64,000 nt of DNA from Nocardiopsis potens DSM 45234 (lineage in GTDB: Bacteria > Actinomycetota > Actinomycetes > Streptosporangiales > Streptosporangiaceae), in contig NZ_ANBB01000027.1 of NCBI RefSeq assembly GCF_000341105.1, forward strand, positions 62,001 to 126,000, read 5' to 3'. The notes under the pieces are model-generated. The model saw only the letters and a program-made list of their open reading frames with translations, had not been told where the DNA came from and made no database searches. Positions 8,631-16,071 of this stretch are shown here, piece by piece. Both the position numbers and the translations under genes were made by a program. Position 1 is the stretch's first letter. Each line of letters begins with the position of its first letter.

Positions 8631-8940
8631 CGCCGGACCGACCGGCCGGTCCCCGCCGTCGCCGCCAGCCTGAACCCCCGCCCCGTGGGGCCCGTGCCCG
8701 GGCGATCGCCTTCGCCCCGGCCCTGCCTTCGCCGTCGCCGCTCGTCTTGACCTCCGCTCTGCGGGGTGCCGCGCCGGACCGACCGGCCGGTGTCCACCGC
8801 CGCCTTCGCCGCCCGTCTTGACCTGTACCCCGTGGGGTGCCGCGCTCGGGCGATCGCCTTCGCCCCGCCCCTACCGCCGCCGTCGCCGCCCGCTTGGACC
8901 CCCGCCCCGTGGGGTGCCGCGCCCGACCGACCGGCCGGCA
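8630..8940 (-). repeat. Right array of copy 1, about 4 units, reverse orientation
   Basis: The units read in reverse complement relative to the left array, with anchors CTTGAACC-like at about 8667, 8744, 8815 and 8892. GACCGACCGGCCGGT linkers alternate with GGGCGATCGCC linkers, as in the other copies. Confidence 0.8.
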
Positions 8941-9041
8941 CGCCCTCCTGTCCTCTGGTGGCTCCTGTCCTCTGGTGGGCAGTGTTGCAACGGGCACTGG
9001 AAACCACCCGCTCTGCCAGGACCGCAGCGTCGAGATCATCG
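8941..9041 (-). repeat. Right terminal inverted repeat of copy 1
   Basis: Read on the minus strand it begins CGATGATCTCGACGCTGCGG and continues through GTGGTTTCCAGTGCCCGTTG. A short internal duplication of TCCTGTCCTCTGGTGG occurs at about 8947-8978. Its outer end is only 55 bp before the ATG of the next gene. Confidence 0.85.
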
Positions 9042-9096
9042 GGGCGAGGCCGGCGGCCCGGTCCGGTTCGTCGGCGGGGTGTGGTTGTCTCGTCCC

Positions 9097-9456
9097 ATGG
9101 GCGTTGAGATCACGCGGTTCCTGCGACTGGTGAGCGCGCTCCCGGAGAGCGACCACCGGGAGCTGGACAAGTACACGGCGTTCGCCGTGCGCGGCAAGGG
9201 CTTCGGCTACCTGTGGCCGCGCACCAGGACCGTGGGGCTGAAGCAGACCCTCTCCGAGCAGGCCGCCCTGGTCGCCGAGCGCCCGGAGGTGTTCGAGGAG
9301 CAGTTCACCGCCGGCGGGTACGGCTGGGTCGTCGTCCACCTGGACGGCATCGAACTGGACGAGCTCAGCGAACTGGTCCTGGAGGCCTGGCGGCTGTCGG
9401 CCCCCGAGGAGCTGCTCGACGCCCTGCCCACCCCCGCCGCCCTCGCCGGCGCCTGA
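9097..9456 (+). CDS. MmcQ/YjbR family protein
   Basis: The 119-aa protein has the compact MmcQ/YjbR fold pattern: an N-terminal helix (ITRFLRLVSALPES), AFAVRGKGFGYLWPRT, LKQTLSEQAALVAERPEVF, then GGYGWVVVHLDGIELDELSE and a C-terminal helical LVLEAWRLSAPEELLDAL. Proteins of this family have a CyaY-like or DNA-binding-like fold, with no agreed function. ATG 9097 lies 55 bp beyond the end of repeat element copy 1, so the promoter must lie within or very near the element's right terminus unless transcription reads through. Confidence 0.8.
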   Translation: MGVEITRFLRLVSALPESDHRELDKYTAFAVRGKGFGYLWPRTRTVGLKQTLSEQAALVAERPEVFEEQFTAGGYGWVVVHLDGIELDELSELVLEAWRLSAPEELLDALPTPAALAGA

Positions 9457-9465
9457 CCGCCCCGG

Positions 9466-9499
9466 GCCGCCCCGGTGCGCGGCCGTGCGCAGGGGCGGC
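9466..9499. terminator. Bidirectional hairpin between convergent genes
   Basis: GCCGCCCC (9466-9473) pairs with GGGGCGGC (9492-9499), with further internal pairing between GTGCGCGGCC and GTGCGC. It separates the MmcQ/YjbR gene from the convergent histidine kinase gene. Confidence 0.6.
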
Positions 9500-9506
9500 C
9501 GCCCGG

Positions 9507-10880
9507 TCAGGCCGTGGCGCGGGGCAGGAACGCGGTGACGGTCGTCCCCCCGGGCCCGCTGTCGATGCCGACGCGGCCGCCCTGGGCGGTGACCAGGGAG
9601 CGGACGATCGCCAGGCCCAGGCCGGCGATGCGGCCCGAACCGTCGGCGCGGGTGGTGACGAACGGCTCGAAGACGTGCGCGAGCACCTCGGGGTCGATTC
9701 CGGGGCCGTCGTCGGAGACGGCCAGCACCACCTCCCCGCCCTCGCGCCGGGCCGACACCTCGGCCGCGGTGCCGGGCGGGTTGTGCGCGATCGCGTTGTC
9801 CACCAGGTTGGCCAGGCACTGCTCCAGGCGCGCCTGGTCGCCGAGGAGCACCTCCGGCGGCGGGTCGTGCACGGTGACCGAGGCGGCGTGCGGCAGCGCC
9901 TCCAACCGGGCGCGCACCTCGTCGAAGAGGTCGGGCAGGAACACCGGTTCGCGGCGGGCGTCGATCTCGTCGCCGCCCCGCGCCACCGCCATCAGGTCCT
10001 CCAGCACCCGGCGCAGCCGGTCCAGCTCGGTGCGGACCACCGCCGCCTCCGGCCCGCCGAGCAGCTCCAGGTGCCCCTCGGCGACGGCGAGCGGGGTGCG
10101 CACCTCGTGCGAGATGACCGCCAGGTAGCGGCGCCGGTCGGCGTCGGCCTCCTCGATCCGGGCCAGCATCTGGTTGAGCTCGGTGGCCAGCTCGGCGATC
10201 TCGTCCCGGGTGTCCGGGACCGGGACCCGGGCGGCCAGGTCGGTCGGCGAGACCGCCTGCGCCGCCGAGGAGACCTCCCGCACCGGGCGCAGCGTCCGCC
10301 GCACCACCAGCCACAGCAGCACCCCGCCGCCGGCCACGCCGACCGCCCCGGCCAGCCCCGCCCACAGCAGCACGGTCGCGGCCGCGTCCCGGGTCTGGTC
10401 CAGCGGCGCGGCGACGGTCACCACGGCCAGCCGGGTCCCGGCCCCGTCGGTGACCTCGGCGTCCAGCACCCGCAGCGGGCCCGCGGACGTGTCCAGGGTG
10501 CGCAGGGCGCCGGGGTCGGCCGGCGGCGCGCCGCCGCCGCGCATCAGCGCCGCCGCCCGCGAAGGACCGCCGGTGCTCTGCAGGCGCACCCCGTCGACGG
10601 TCACCAGCGACACGTGCCGGGCCCCGCTCGGGTGCACGGCGAGCGCCTGGCGGACGGCGCGCTCGGCCTCGGGCCCCGACACCACCCCGTCCAGGCCGGC
10701 CGCGGCGGGCAGCCGCTCGCCGAGCGCGGCCCCGATCAGGCCGGCCTCCTCGCGGAGCAGCCGGTCGACGTCGCTCCGTCCCGACACCCGCACCAGCTCG
10801 TAGGTGAGCAGCGCGACCCCGCCGATCACCACCAGCATGACCAGCAGCGACCGGAGCAGGACGCGGCCGCCGAGGCTCAC
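9507..10880 (-). CDS. Two-component sensor histidine kinase
   Basis: The GTG start at 10880 overlaps the stop of the response regulator (GTGA). The 457-aa protein has TM1 at about residues 8-28, an extracytoplasmic sensor region to about 150, TM2 at about 160-180, HAMP at about 180-230, and HisKA with ISHEVRTPLAV (phospho-acceptor His258). A HATPase_c domain follows with an N-box (NLVDNAIAHN), DDGPGIDPE and GLGLAIV. It belongs to the common EnvZ/CpxA-like class. The sensor signal is unknown. The adjacent divergent PepSY gene is its likely regulatory target. Confidence 0.93.
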   Translation of the reverse strand: MSLGGRVLLRSLLVMLVVIGGVALLTYELVRVSGRSDVDRLLREEAGLIGAALGERLPAAAGLDGVVSGPEAERAVRQALAVHPSGARHVSLVTVDGVRLQSTGGPSRAAALMRGGGAPPADPGALRTLDTSAGPLRVLDAEVTDGAGTRLAVVTVAAPLDQTRDAAATVLLWAGLAGAVGVAGGGVLLWLVVRRTLRPVREVSSAAQAVSPTDLAARVPVPDTRDEIAELATELNQMLARIEEADADRRRYLAVISHEVRTPLAVAEGHLELLGGPEAAVVRTELDRLRRVLEDLMAVARGGDEIDARREPVFLPDLFDEVRARLEALPHAASVTVHDPPPEVLLGDQARLEQCLANLVDNAIAHNPPGTAAEVSARREGGEVVLAVSDDGPGIDPEVLAHVFEPFVTTRADGSGRIAGLGLAIVRSLVTAQGGRVGIDSGPGGTTVTAFLPRATA

Positions 10881-11542
10881 CGGGGGTCCTCCGCCAGCCG
10901 GTAGCCGACCCCGCGGACCGTCTCGATCCGCCCCGGGCCGAGCTTGCGGCGGAGCTGGCTGACGTAGACCTCGACCACGTTGGACGAGCCCTCGAAGTCG
11001 TACCCCCAGACCAGGTCCAGCAGCTGGGGCTGGGAGAGCACCTGGCCGGGGTGCTGCACCAGCACCTTCAGCAGGGCGAACTCGCGCGCCGACAGGGTGA
11101 CGGTGCTCCCGTCCACCGACGCGGCGCGCGCCCCCAGGTCCAGGGTCACCCCGCCGGCGGCCAGCACGTCGCCGCGCTCCTGGCCGCCGCCGCGCAGCCG
11201 GGCCCGCACCCGGGCCAGCAGCTCGTTCACGCTGAACGGCTTGACCATGTAGTCGTCGGCCCCGGCGTCGAGGTTGGCGACCCGGTCGCTCACCGCGTCC
11301 TTGGCGGTCAGCACGATCACCGGGACCGAGGGGCGGCGCCTGCGGAGCCGGCGCAGCAGCTCCTCGCCGGGCAGCCCGGGCAGGCCCAGGTCCAGGACGA
11401 CCAGCTCGACGTCGGAGGCGAGCGCCATGGTCAGCCCGTCGATCCCGTCGGAGGCGACCAGGACCTGGTGGCCGGCGCTCTCCAGGCCCCGGCGCACGAA
11501 CGACACGATCCCCTGCTCGTCCTCCACCACCAGAATCGCCAT
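10877..11542 (-). CDS. OmpR/PhoB-family response regulator
   Basis: ATG 11542 (MAILVVEDEQ) has GGGAG just upstream; the longer open frame to 11608 lacks a better site. The 221-aa protein has a receiver domain with acidic residues at 7-9, phospho-acceptor Asp51 (VVLDLGLPG) and LTAKDA near 80, then a winged-helix DNA-binding domain (LSAREFALLKVLVQHPGQVL, SSNVVEVYVSQLRRKLG, IETVRGVGYRL). It forms a GTGA-overlap operon with the kinase. It likely acts at the repeats at 11610-11640. Confidence 0.93.
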   Translation of the reverse strand: MAILVVEDEQGIVSFVRRGLESAGHQVLVASDGIDGLTMALASDVELVVLDLGLPGLPGEELLRRLRRRRPSVPVIVLTAKDAVSDRVANLDAGADDYMVKPFSVNELLARVRARLRGGGQERGDVLAAGGVTLDLGARAASVDGSTVTLSAREFALLKVLVQHPGQVLSQPQLLDLVWGYDFEGSSNVVEVYVSQLRRKLGPGRIETVRGVGYRLAEDPR

Positions 11543-11609
11543 GCCGCTCCCTGATCGTCCTCCCGGTGGCACCAGCCTCCCGGGATCCGCTGAGCCGTCG
11601 CTGAACACG

Positions 11610-11640
11610 ACCTGAAGACCGCCTTCAGGTTCTCCTCAGG
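11610..11640. promoter_or_regulatory. Response-regulator-type binding site
   Basis: CTTCAGG (11623-11629) and CCTCAGG (11634-11640) are direct repeats 11 bp apart, the spacing typical of OmpR/PhoB dimers. ACCTGAAG-5 nt-CTTCAGGT (11610-11630) also forms an 8-bp inverted repeat. The site lies between the response-regulator gene and the divergent PepSY gene. Binding is inferred. Confidence 0.6.
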
Positions 11641-11703
11641 CCCCCATCATCCCGCCGCGCGACGGTGGGAACGTACTCGGACACCTCGAAGCGAGGAGAC
11701 GAC

Positions 11704-12459
11704 ATGCAGCGCCGCACCACGATCCTGATCGCCGCCTCCGCCACCGGGCTGCTGGCCCTCGGCGCGGCGGGCTACCTCCTGGTGGACGACCCCGAGGAGG
11801 TGATCGAACCGGTCCGGATCAGCGGGGTCACCGCGGGCGACACCTCCGGCTCCGGGGAGGGGGCCGGCGGAGGGGACGGCACCACCCGGTCGGTGGACGG
11901 GCTGGAGCGGCTCACCGGCGAGCTGCGCTCCGGCGACGACCCCGACGACTGGTCCGTGGCCGGCGTCGACGTCGACTTCGGCCCCGAGCAGTGGCTGCTC
12001 GGCGACCCGGAGCAGGCGGACCTCGACGGCGACGGCGAGACCAAGCCGGTGCTGGAGGAGCTGCGCGCCCTGGAGGGGCAGGAGGTCGACCTCGGCGTCC
12101 GCTATGAGGAGGACGACGACGGCGACGATGACGGCGAGGGCGCCGACCGCGACGACGCCGAGGTGTTCACCGTCAACGGCGCGACCTACCGGGACCCCGA
12201 CGGCGCCGCCCCCTGGGAGGCCGCGGCCGAGCAGGGCGGGGCCGACCGGGACGCGGTCGCCACCGCCGCGGAGAAGGCGGTCGGCGAGGGCGCCCGCGCC
12301 GTCGACGTGGACCGCGGCGACGTGGAGGACGGCGCCGGCTGGGACGTCGAGGTGCACGGCGCCGACGGCCAGGAGTACGAGGTCCTCCTCGACGCCTCCG
12401 GCAAGGTCGTCGACGTCCGCGCCGACACCGGCGAGGACGGCGACGACTCCGACGACTGA
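11704..12459 (+). CDS. Membrane-anchored PepSY-domain protein
   Basis: The 251-aa protein has a single N-terminal hydrophobic segment (residues 6-25, ILIAASATGLLALGAAGYLL) without a lipobox Cys, so it is probably anchored with its acidic bulk outside. A highly acidic central stretch (EEDDDGDDDGEGADRDDAEV) is followed by a PepSY-like C terminus (WDVEVHGADGQEYEVLLDAS, KVVDVR). PepSY proteins are often targets and modulators of neighbouring two-component systems. Its divergence from this one over a direct-repeat site fits that. Role in cell-envelope sensing is inference. Confidence 0.8.
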   Translation: MQRRTTILIAASATGLLALGAAGYLLVDDPEEVIEPVRISGVTAGDTSGSGEGAGGGDGTTRSVDGLERLTGELRSGDDPDDWSVAGVDVDFGPEQWLLGDPEQADLDGDGETKPVLEELRALEGQEVDLGVRYEEDDDGDDDGEGADRDDAEVFTVNGATYRDPDGAAPWEAAAEQGGADRDAVATAAEKAVGEGARAVDVDRGDVEDGAGWDVEVHGADGQEYEVLLDASGKVVDVRADTGEDGDDSDD

Positions 12460-12475
12460 GCGGCCCCGCCTCCCT

Positions 12476-12539
12476 CGATGATCTTGACGTTGCGGGGGAA
12501 TCGGAGCGCTCCGATTCCCCCGCAACGTCAAGATCATCG
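12476..12539. repeat. 64-bp perfect palindrome sharing the termini of copy 1
   Basis: Two 32-nt arms are exact reverse complements with no spacer. Each begins CGATGATCTTGACGTTGCGG, differing at a single base from the first 20 nt of the copy 1 terminal repeat. It sits 17 bp after the PepSY gene stop and could act as a terminator. The match to the element ends suggests it is instead a minimal or ends-only member of the same family. Confidence 0.9.
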
Positions 12540-12695
12540 GTCTGAGGAGGTTTCCCCGTCGGCGCGCCCGCAGGGGGCGGACCTGGTGACCCGGTGCGCC
12601 GCTTCCCGGCCCGCTTCGGTGGTTCGCCCCGCATCTGCGCAGGTGGGCTGGTAGAAGTCGGGGGACCTTGCCCGCCCTGCTCCCGCGGAGACCCC

Positions 12696-13334
12696 ATGGC
12701 GCAGCCCACCGTCCTCGACTTCGACGCCTTCTACTCCGACCGGCTGGACCGCCGCGGCGGTCCAGCCGCCCCGGACGTCCCCTGGGACCTGCGCTGCCCG
12801 CAGCCGGCGCTGGTCCGGGCCGGGCAGGCCGTGCGCTCGCCGGTCCTCGAAGTGGGGTGCGGCCTGGGCGACAACGCCGTCCACCTCGCCCTGGCCGGCC
12901 ACCGCGTCACCGCCGCCGACATCTCGCCGGCCGCCGTCCGCGAGGCCCGGAGACGGGCCGGGGCCGCCGGAGCGGAGGTGGAGTTCGCGGTCGCCGACGC
13001 CACCGACCTGGGGCCGGCCTTCACCGGCTTCGCCACCGTCGTCGACGTCGCCCTGCTGCACAGCCTCCCGGGCGGTCTGCACCGGGCCTATGCGCGCTGC
13101 CTGCACGGCGCCGCGCGGCCGGGCGCCCGCCTGCTGCTGCTCTGCCTGGCCGGGGCCGGGGAGGGCCCGGACAGCGCGCGCCCCGGGGCCGGCCCCCGGC
13201 CGCTGAGCAGGGAGCGGGTCGAGGCGGCCCTGCACGGGTACTGGCGGGTGCGCCGGTTCCGGCGCGAGGAGCTGGCCGCCCCCGGCGGCGCCTCCGCCGA
13301 CCCCGCCTGGCTGGTGGAGGCGGTGCGGTGCTGA
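12696..13334 (+). CDS. Class I SAM-dependent methyltransferase
   Basis: The 212-aa protein has motif I VLEVGCGLGDNAVHLALAG at about residues 50-68, motif II TAADISPAAV, VEFAVADATDL and a motif near VVDVALLHSLPGGLH, the standard Rossmann methyltransferase order. Its C-terminal region is short. It overlaps the next gene by 7 bp, so the two are co-translated. Substrate unknown; similarity to small thiopurine- or tellurite-resistance-like methyltransferases is only general. Confidence 0.85.
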   Translation: MAQPTVLDFDAFYSDRLDRRGGPAAPDVPWDLRCPQPALVRAGQAVRSPVLEVGCGLGDNAVHLALAGHRVTAADISPAAVREARRRAGAAGAEVEFAVADATDLGPAFTGFATVVDVALLHSLPGGLHRAYARCLHGAARPGARLLLLCLAGAGEGPDSARPGAGPRPLSRERVEAALHGYWRVRRFRREELAAPGGASADPAWLVEAVRC

Positions 13335-14680
13335 CGGGTAAGCGCTCCCCGGCCGGGGCGGGGCGGCCGGCGCCCGCCCACGGCCGGGACGACAGCGTCC
13401 TGCTGCGCGACGCCGACCTGGTGCTGACGATGGACCCGTTCTACGGTGAGGGCCTGCTCGGGACGGTGGAGCGGTGCGACCTCCTCATCCGGGAGGGCGC
13501 GATCGCCGCCGTCGGCGGCCGCCTCGTGGCCGGCCCGGACACCGAGGTGATCGACGTGCGCGGGAAGGTGCTGCTCCCCGGCTTCGTCGACGCCCACACC
13601 CACCTGTGGCAGAGCGCGATCCGCGGGCGCGGGCCCGCCCTGGGGCTCTACGAGTGGTTCGACGCCTGCGTGTGGACGGTCGTCCCGCGCATCCCGCCCG
13701 CCGACATGTACCGGTTCGTTCGCCTCTCCGCCGCCGATGCGCTCCAGTCGGGCACCACCACCGTCGTCGACTGGGTGCCCGCCCTGGAGTACGCGGTCTC
13801 CGAGGCATACCTGGAGGCCGTCTCCGACAGCGGGGTGCGCTTCGTCCACGCCGCCTACCAGGAGCCCGCCGACGCGGGCCTGGCCGCCAAGGTCCTCACC
13901 GGGCTGGTCGCGCCGCACCCCCTGGGCACGCCGCAGGTCGCCACCGTCGCCCACCCGGACGACCCGGACCACCTGCGGGTGCACGCCGGACTCGCCCGGG
14001 AGCTGGACGTCCACCTCAACCTTCACCTCCTGGAGCACCGCACCGACCGCTCCGCCGATCTCGTCGCCCGGCTCCAGGAGGCCGGCGGCCTCGGCCCGAA
14101 GACCCTGCTCAACCACGTCATCCACGTCACCGCCGCCGAACTGGACCTGCTGGCCCACCGCGGTGCCGCGGTCGCGCACTGCCCGCTGAGCAACATGCGG
14201 CTGGGAACGGGCGTCATGCCGCTGCGCGAGATCCACCGGCGCGGCATCCGGGTCGGCCTGGGGCAGGACGGCGGCACCAACGACTCCGCGGACATGTTCG
14301 CCTCGATGAAGGCCGCCGTGGGGCTGCAGCGGGCCGTCTCCCTGGACCCGGCCGGCTACCCCGGGCCGGAGGAGGCCCTGTACATGGCCACGATGGGCGG
14401 GGCCCGGGCGGTCGGCCAGGACGACCGGATCGGCTCGCTCACCCCGGGCAAGCGGGCGGACGTCGTGGTGCTCGACCCGGCGGCGCTGAACCTCGCCCCG
14501 CTCGGCGCCCGGCCCGCGCAGATCGTCTTCGGCGGCCGCCCGGAGAACGTCACCGACGTGTTCGTCGACGGGGTCGCCCGCAAGCGCGCCGGACGGCCGA
14601 CCGGGACCGACCCCGCCCGCCTGGTGGCCGAGGCCGACGCCGCCGCCCGCACGCTGTGGGGAGGGGAGGCGGGCCGGTGA
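13328..14680 (+). CDS. Amidohydrolase (8-oxoguanine deaminase / TRZ-ATZ family)
   Basis: GTG 13328 overlaps the upstream stop. The 450-aa protein has the metal motif HTHLWQ after LLPGFVDA (about residue 90), later metal-ligand His residues (NLHLLEH and NHVIHV), and QDGGTNDSADMF (about 315), whose Asp is the conserved metal ligand. GSLTPGKRADVVVLD is the typical C-terminal strand. This is the TRZ/ATZ-type deaminase class acting on ring-amino heterocycles such as 8-oxoguanine or guanine. Pairing with a methyltransferase suggests metabolism of a methylated or modified purine, but that is inference. Confidence 0.88.
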   Translation: MLTGKRSPAGAGRPAPAHGRDDSVLLRDADLVLTMDPFYGEGLLGTVERCDLLIREGAIAAVGGRLVAGPDTEVIDVRGKVLLPGFVDAHTHLWQSAIRGRGPALGLYEWFDACVWTVVPRIPPADMYRFVRLSAADALQSGTTTVVDWVPALEYAVSEAYLEAVSDSGVRFVHAAYQEPADAGLAAKVLTGLVAPHPLGTPQVATVAHPDDPDHLRVHAGLARELDVHLNLHLLEHRTDRSADLVARLQEAGGLGPKTLLNHVIHVTAAELDLLAHRGAAVAHCPLSNMRLGTGVMPLREIHRRGIRVGLGQDGGTNDSADMFASMKAAVGLQRAVSLDPAGYPGPEEALYMATMGGARAVGQDDRIGSLTPGKRADVVVLDPAALNLAPLGARPAQIVFGGRPENVTDVFVDGVARKRAGRPTGTDPARLVAEADAAARTLWGGEAGR

Positions 14681-14687
14681 CGCCCGG

Positions 14688-14709
14688 CGCCCCGCGCGTC
14701 TCCGGGGCG
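14688..14709 (+). terminator. Terminator hairpin after the amidohydrolase
   Basis: CGCCCCG-8 nt-CGGGGCG lies 8 nt after the stop codon at 14680. Confidence 0.5.
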
Positions 14710-14893
14710 TGCGGCGTGGCGCCGCCGCAGGCCGGGTCCGGTCCGGTAGATCGTTGACCGGGGAAGCCCCTGCTCCCCGCCGGCGCGGGGCGGAGGAGGG
14801 GCACCCGGCGGCGATCCATCTCGTCCGCCCCGCGGGAACCGGACCGCCCCGAGCGTCCGCGGGGCGGACCGGGGCCAGGGGCGGGCGGAGACG

Positions 14894-15568
14894 ATGACCA
14901 AGAACCTGACCGCGTTCCTGTGCGCGGTCGCCCTGCTGCAGTTCGGGTACCCGGTGACCCTGCTGGGAGAGCTGTGGACCGCGCTGTACATGCTGCTCTA
15001 CATCGGCATGATCTACTTCGGCATCAAGATCGTCCGGGCCCAGCCCGGGTGGACGGCGCCGTTCCTGGTGCTGGCGGCGGTCTTCTTCGCCTGCGGGGTG
15101 TGGTTCGCCCTGGAGCAGGGCAGCGAGGCCGCCCGGCTGGGGATGTCCGCCGCGCTCATCGCCTTCCAGGGCCACCTGATCTACTCCCTGCTGGCGTTCG
15201 TCTTCCGCCGCCGCCTCGCCCCCCGGATCGATCTCGTGCTGGCCGCGATCTCGGTCTACCTGCTGCTCGGCGGCCTGTTCGCCTCCGCCTACGGGGCGAT
15301 CGAGGTCCTGTGGCCCGGCAGCTTCAACGACACCGCCGACCCCGGCGGGCGCGTCGCCTGGCAGCAGCTCATGTACGGCAGCTACGTCACCCTGGCCACG
15401 CTCGGCTACGGCGACGTCGTCCCGGTCGCCGCGTGGGCCCGGTCGCTGTCCGCCCTGGAGGGGGTGGCGGGGACGCTCTTCATCACCACCGTCATCGCCC
15501 GCCTGGTCGGGGCCTTCGCCGCCCCCGACGGCCGGCGCCGCGGGGCGCCCCGGGAGCCGCGGACCTGA
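14894..15568 (+). CDS. Potassium-channel-like two-pore-helix membrane protein
   Basis: The 225-aa product has about five or six hydrophobic segments (from LTAFLCAVALLQFGYPVTLL onward). It ends with a pore loop TLATLGYGDVVP at about residues 168-179, the K+ selectivity-filter signature, followed by the last transmembrane helix. No cytoplasmic RCK/TrkA-N domain is present; the tail is short and Arg-rich. It is probably a simple tetrameric K+ channel. It stands alone between terminator-like regions. Confidence 0.85.
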   Translation: MTKNLTAFLCAVALLQFGYPVTLLGELWTALYMLLYIGMIYFGIKIVRAQPGWTAPFLVLAAVFFACGVWFALEQGSEAARLGMSAALIAFQGHLIYSLLAFVFRRRLAPRIDLVLAAISVYLLLGGLFASAYGAIEVLWPGSFNDTADPGGRVAWQQLMYGSYVTLATLGYGDVVPVAAWARSLSALEGVAGTLFITTVIARLVGAFAAPDGRRRGAPREPRT

Positions 15569-16071
15569 CCCGGCCGCGGACCCCGGGCGCGGTGCGCCGG
15601 AACCGGGGGCGGCCGTGCGCCGCCGCCGTCGATCCGGCGGCGCGGAGGGCGGAACGGGCAGAACGCAGGAGGGCATGGGCGGCCGCCCTTCTCCGCGGGC
15701 GGCCGGCGGTGCGGCGGAGCCGCGTCCGCCGCAGGCATGCCCGGAATTCCTTTGAGCGCCGGGCGGACCGATCCGGCGCTGGCGGCCCCTTGAAAGACGG
15801 AAAGGCGCCGCGGCCCCGCCGCGGAATTCCTCCTTCCGGGCGGAAGGAGGCCCCTGCGGCGCAGGAGTTCCGGAATTCGGGAAGGGATCCCGAAGGCCGG
15901 CCGCCGCAGGAGGTTTTGCCGCTGGCGGAGGGTTCTTTGGCGTGTAAAAGCCGCCTCCTTGACCGCAACGGGGAATCATGTACCCCGCCGACCTGGTTTC
16001 AGGTGTGAATTCGGAGCGCAGGGCAATGGCACCGTGCGGTCCGGTCGCTTCCAAGGAGAGGTTCTCTCGGC
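15569..16071. other. 503-bp leader region rich in short hairpins
   Basis: There is no supported gene in this stretch upstream of the polysaccharide genes. It holds several exact stem-loops in close order: CCTCCTTCC-4-GGAAGGAGG (15829-15850), CCTGC-3-GCAGG (15853-15865) and TTCGGGA-5-TCCCGAA (15876-15894). It also has repeated GGAATTCC-like words. The last 120 bp are lower in GC and probably hold the promoter. It may be a structured 5' leader, or terminators of the upstream channel gene. Confidence 0.5.
15829..15850 (+). terminator. Strong hairpin, possible terminator or leader element
   Basis: A 9-bp perfect stem with a GGGC tetraloop lies 261 bp after the channel gene and 222 bp before the epimerase gene. 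The distance from the channel makes a role in the downstream leader as likely as simple termination. Confidence 0.45.

Larger units (their letters stand above)
7722..9050. mobile_element. Palindromic array element, copy 1 (complete with terminal inverted repeats)
   Basis: This 1.33-kb non-coding block lies between two co-directional genes. Order: left terminal repeat (about 7722-7813), three direct units (about 7820-8090), core (8091-8630), four units in reverse orientation (about 8630-8940), and right terminal repeat (8941-9050). The ends begin CGATGATCTCGACG on each strand, and CCTCGCCCC flanks both ends just outside. There is no transposase gene, so if mobile it would be non-autonomous (MITE-like). 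No clear target-site duplication is visible. Confidence 0.7.

Noticed and set aside
7722-9050. Hidden transposase in copy 1
   Set aside because: Both strands were read; no frame shows a DDE, HUH or recombinase motif, and most of the block is repeats.
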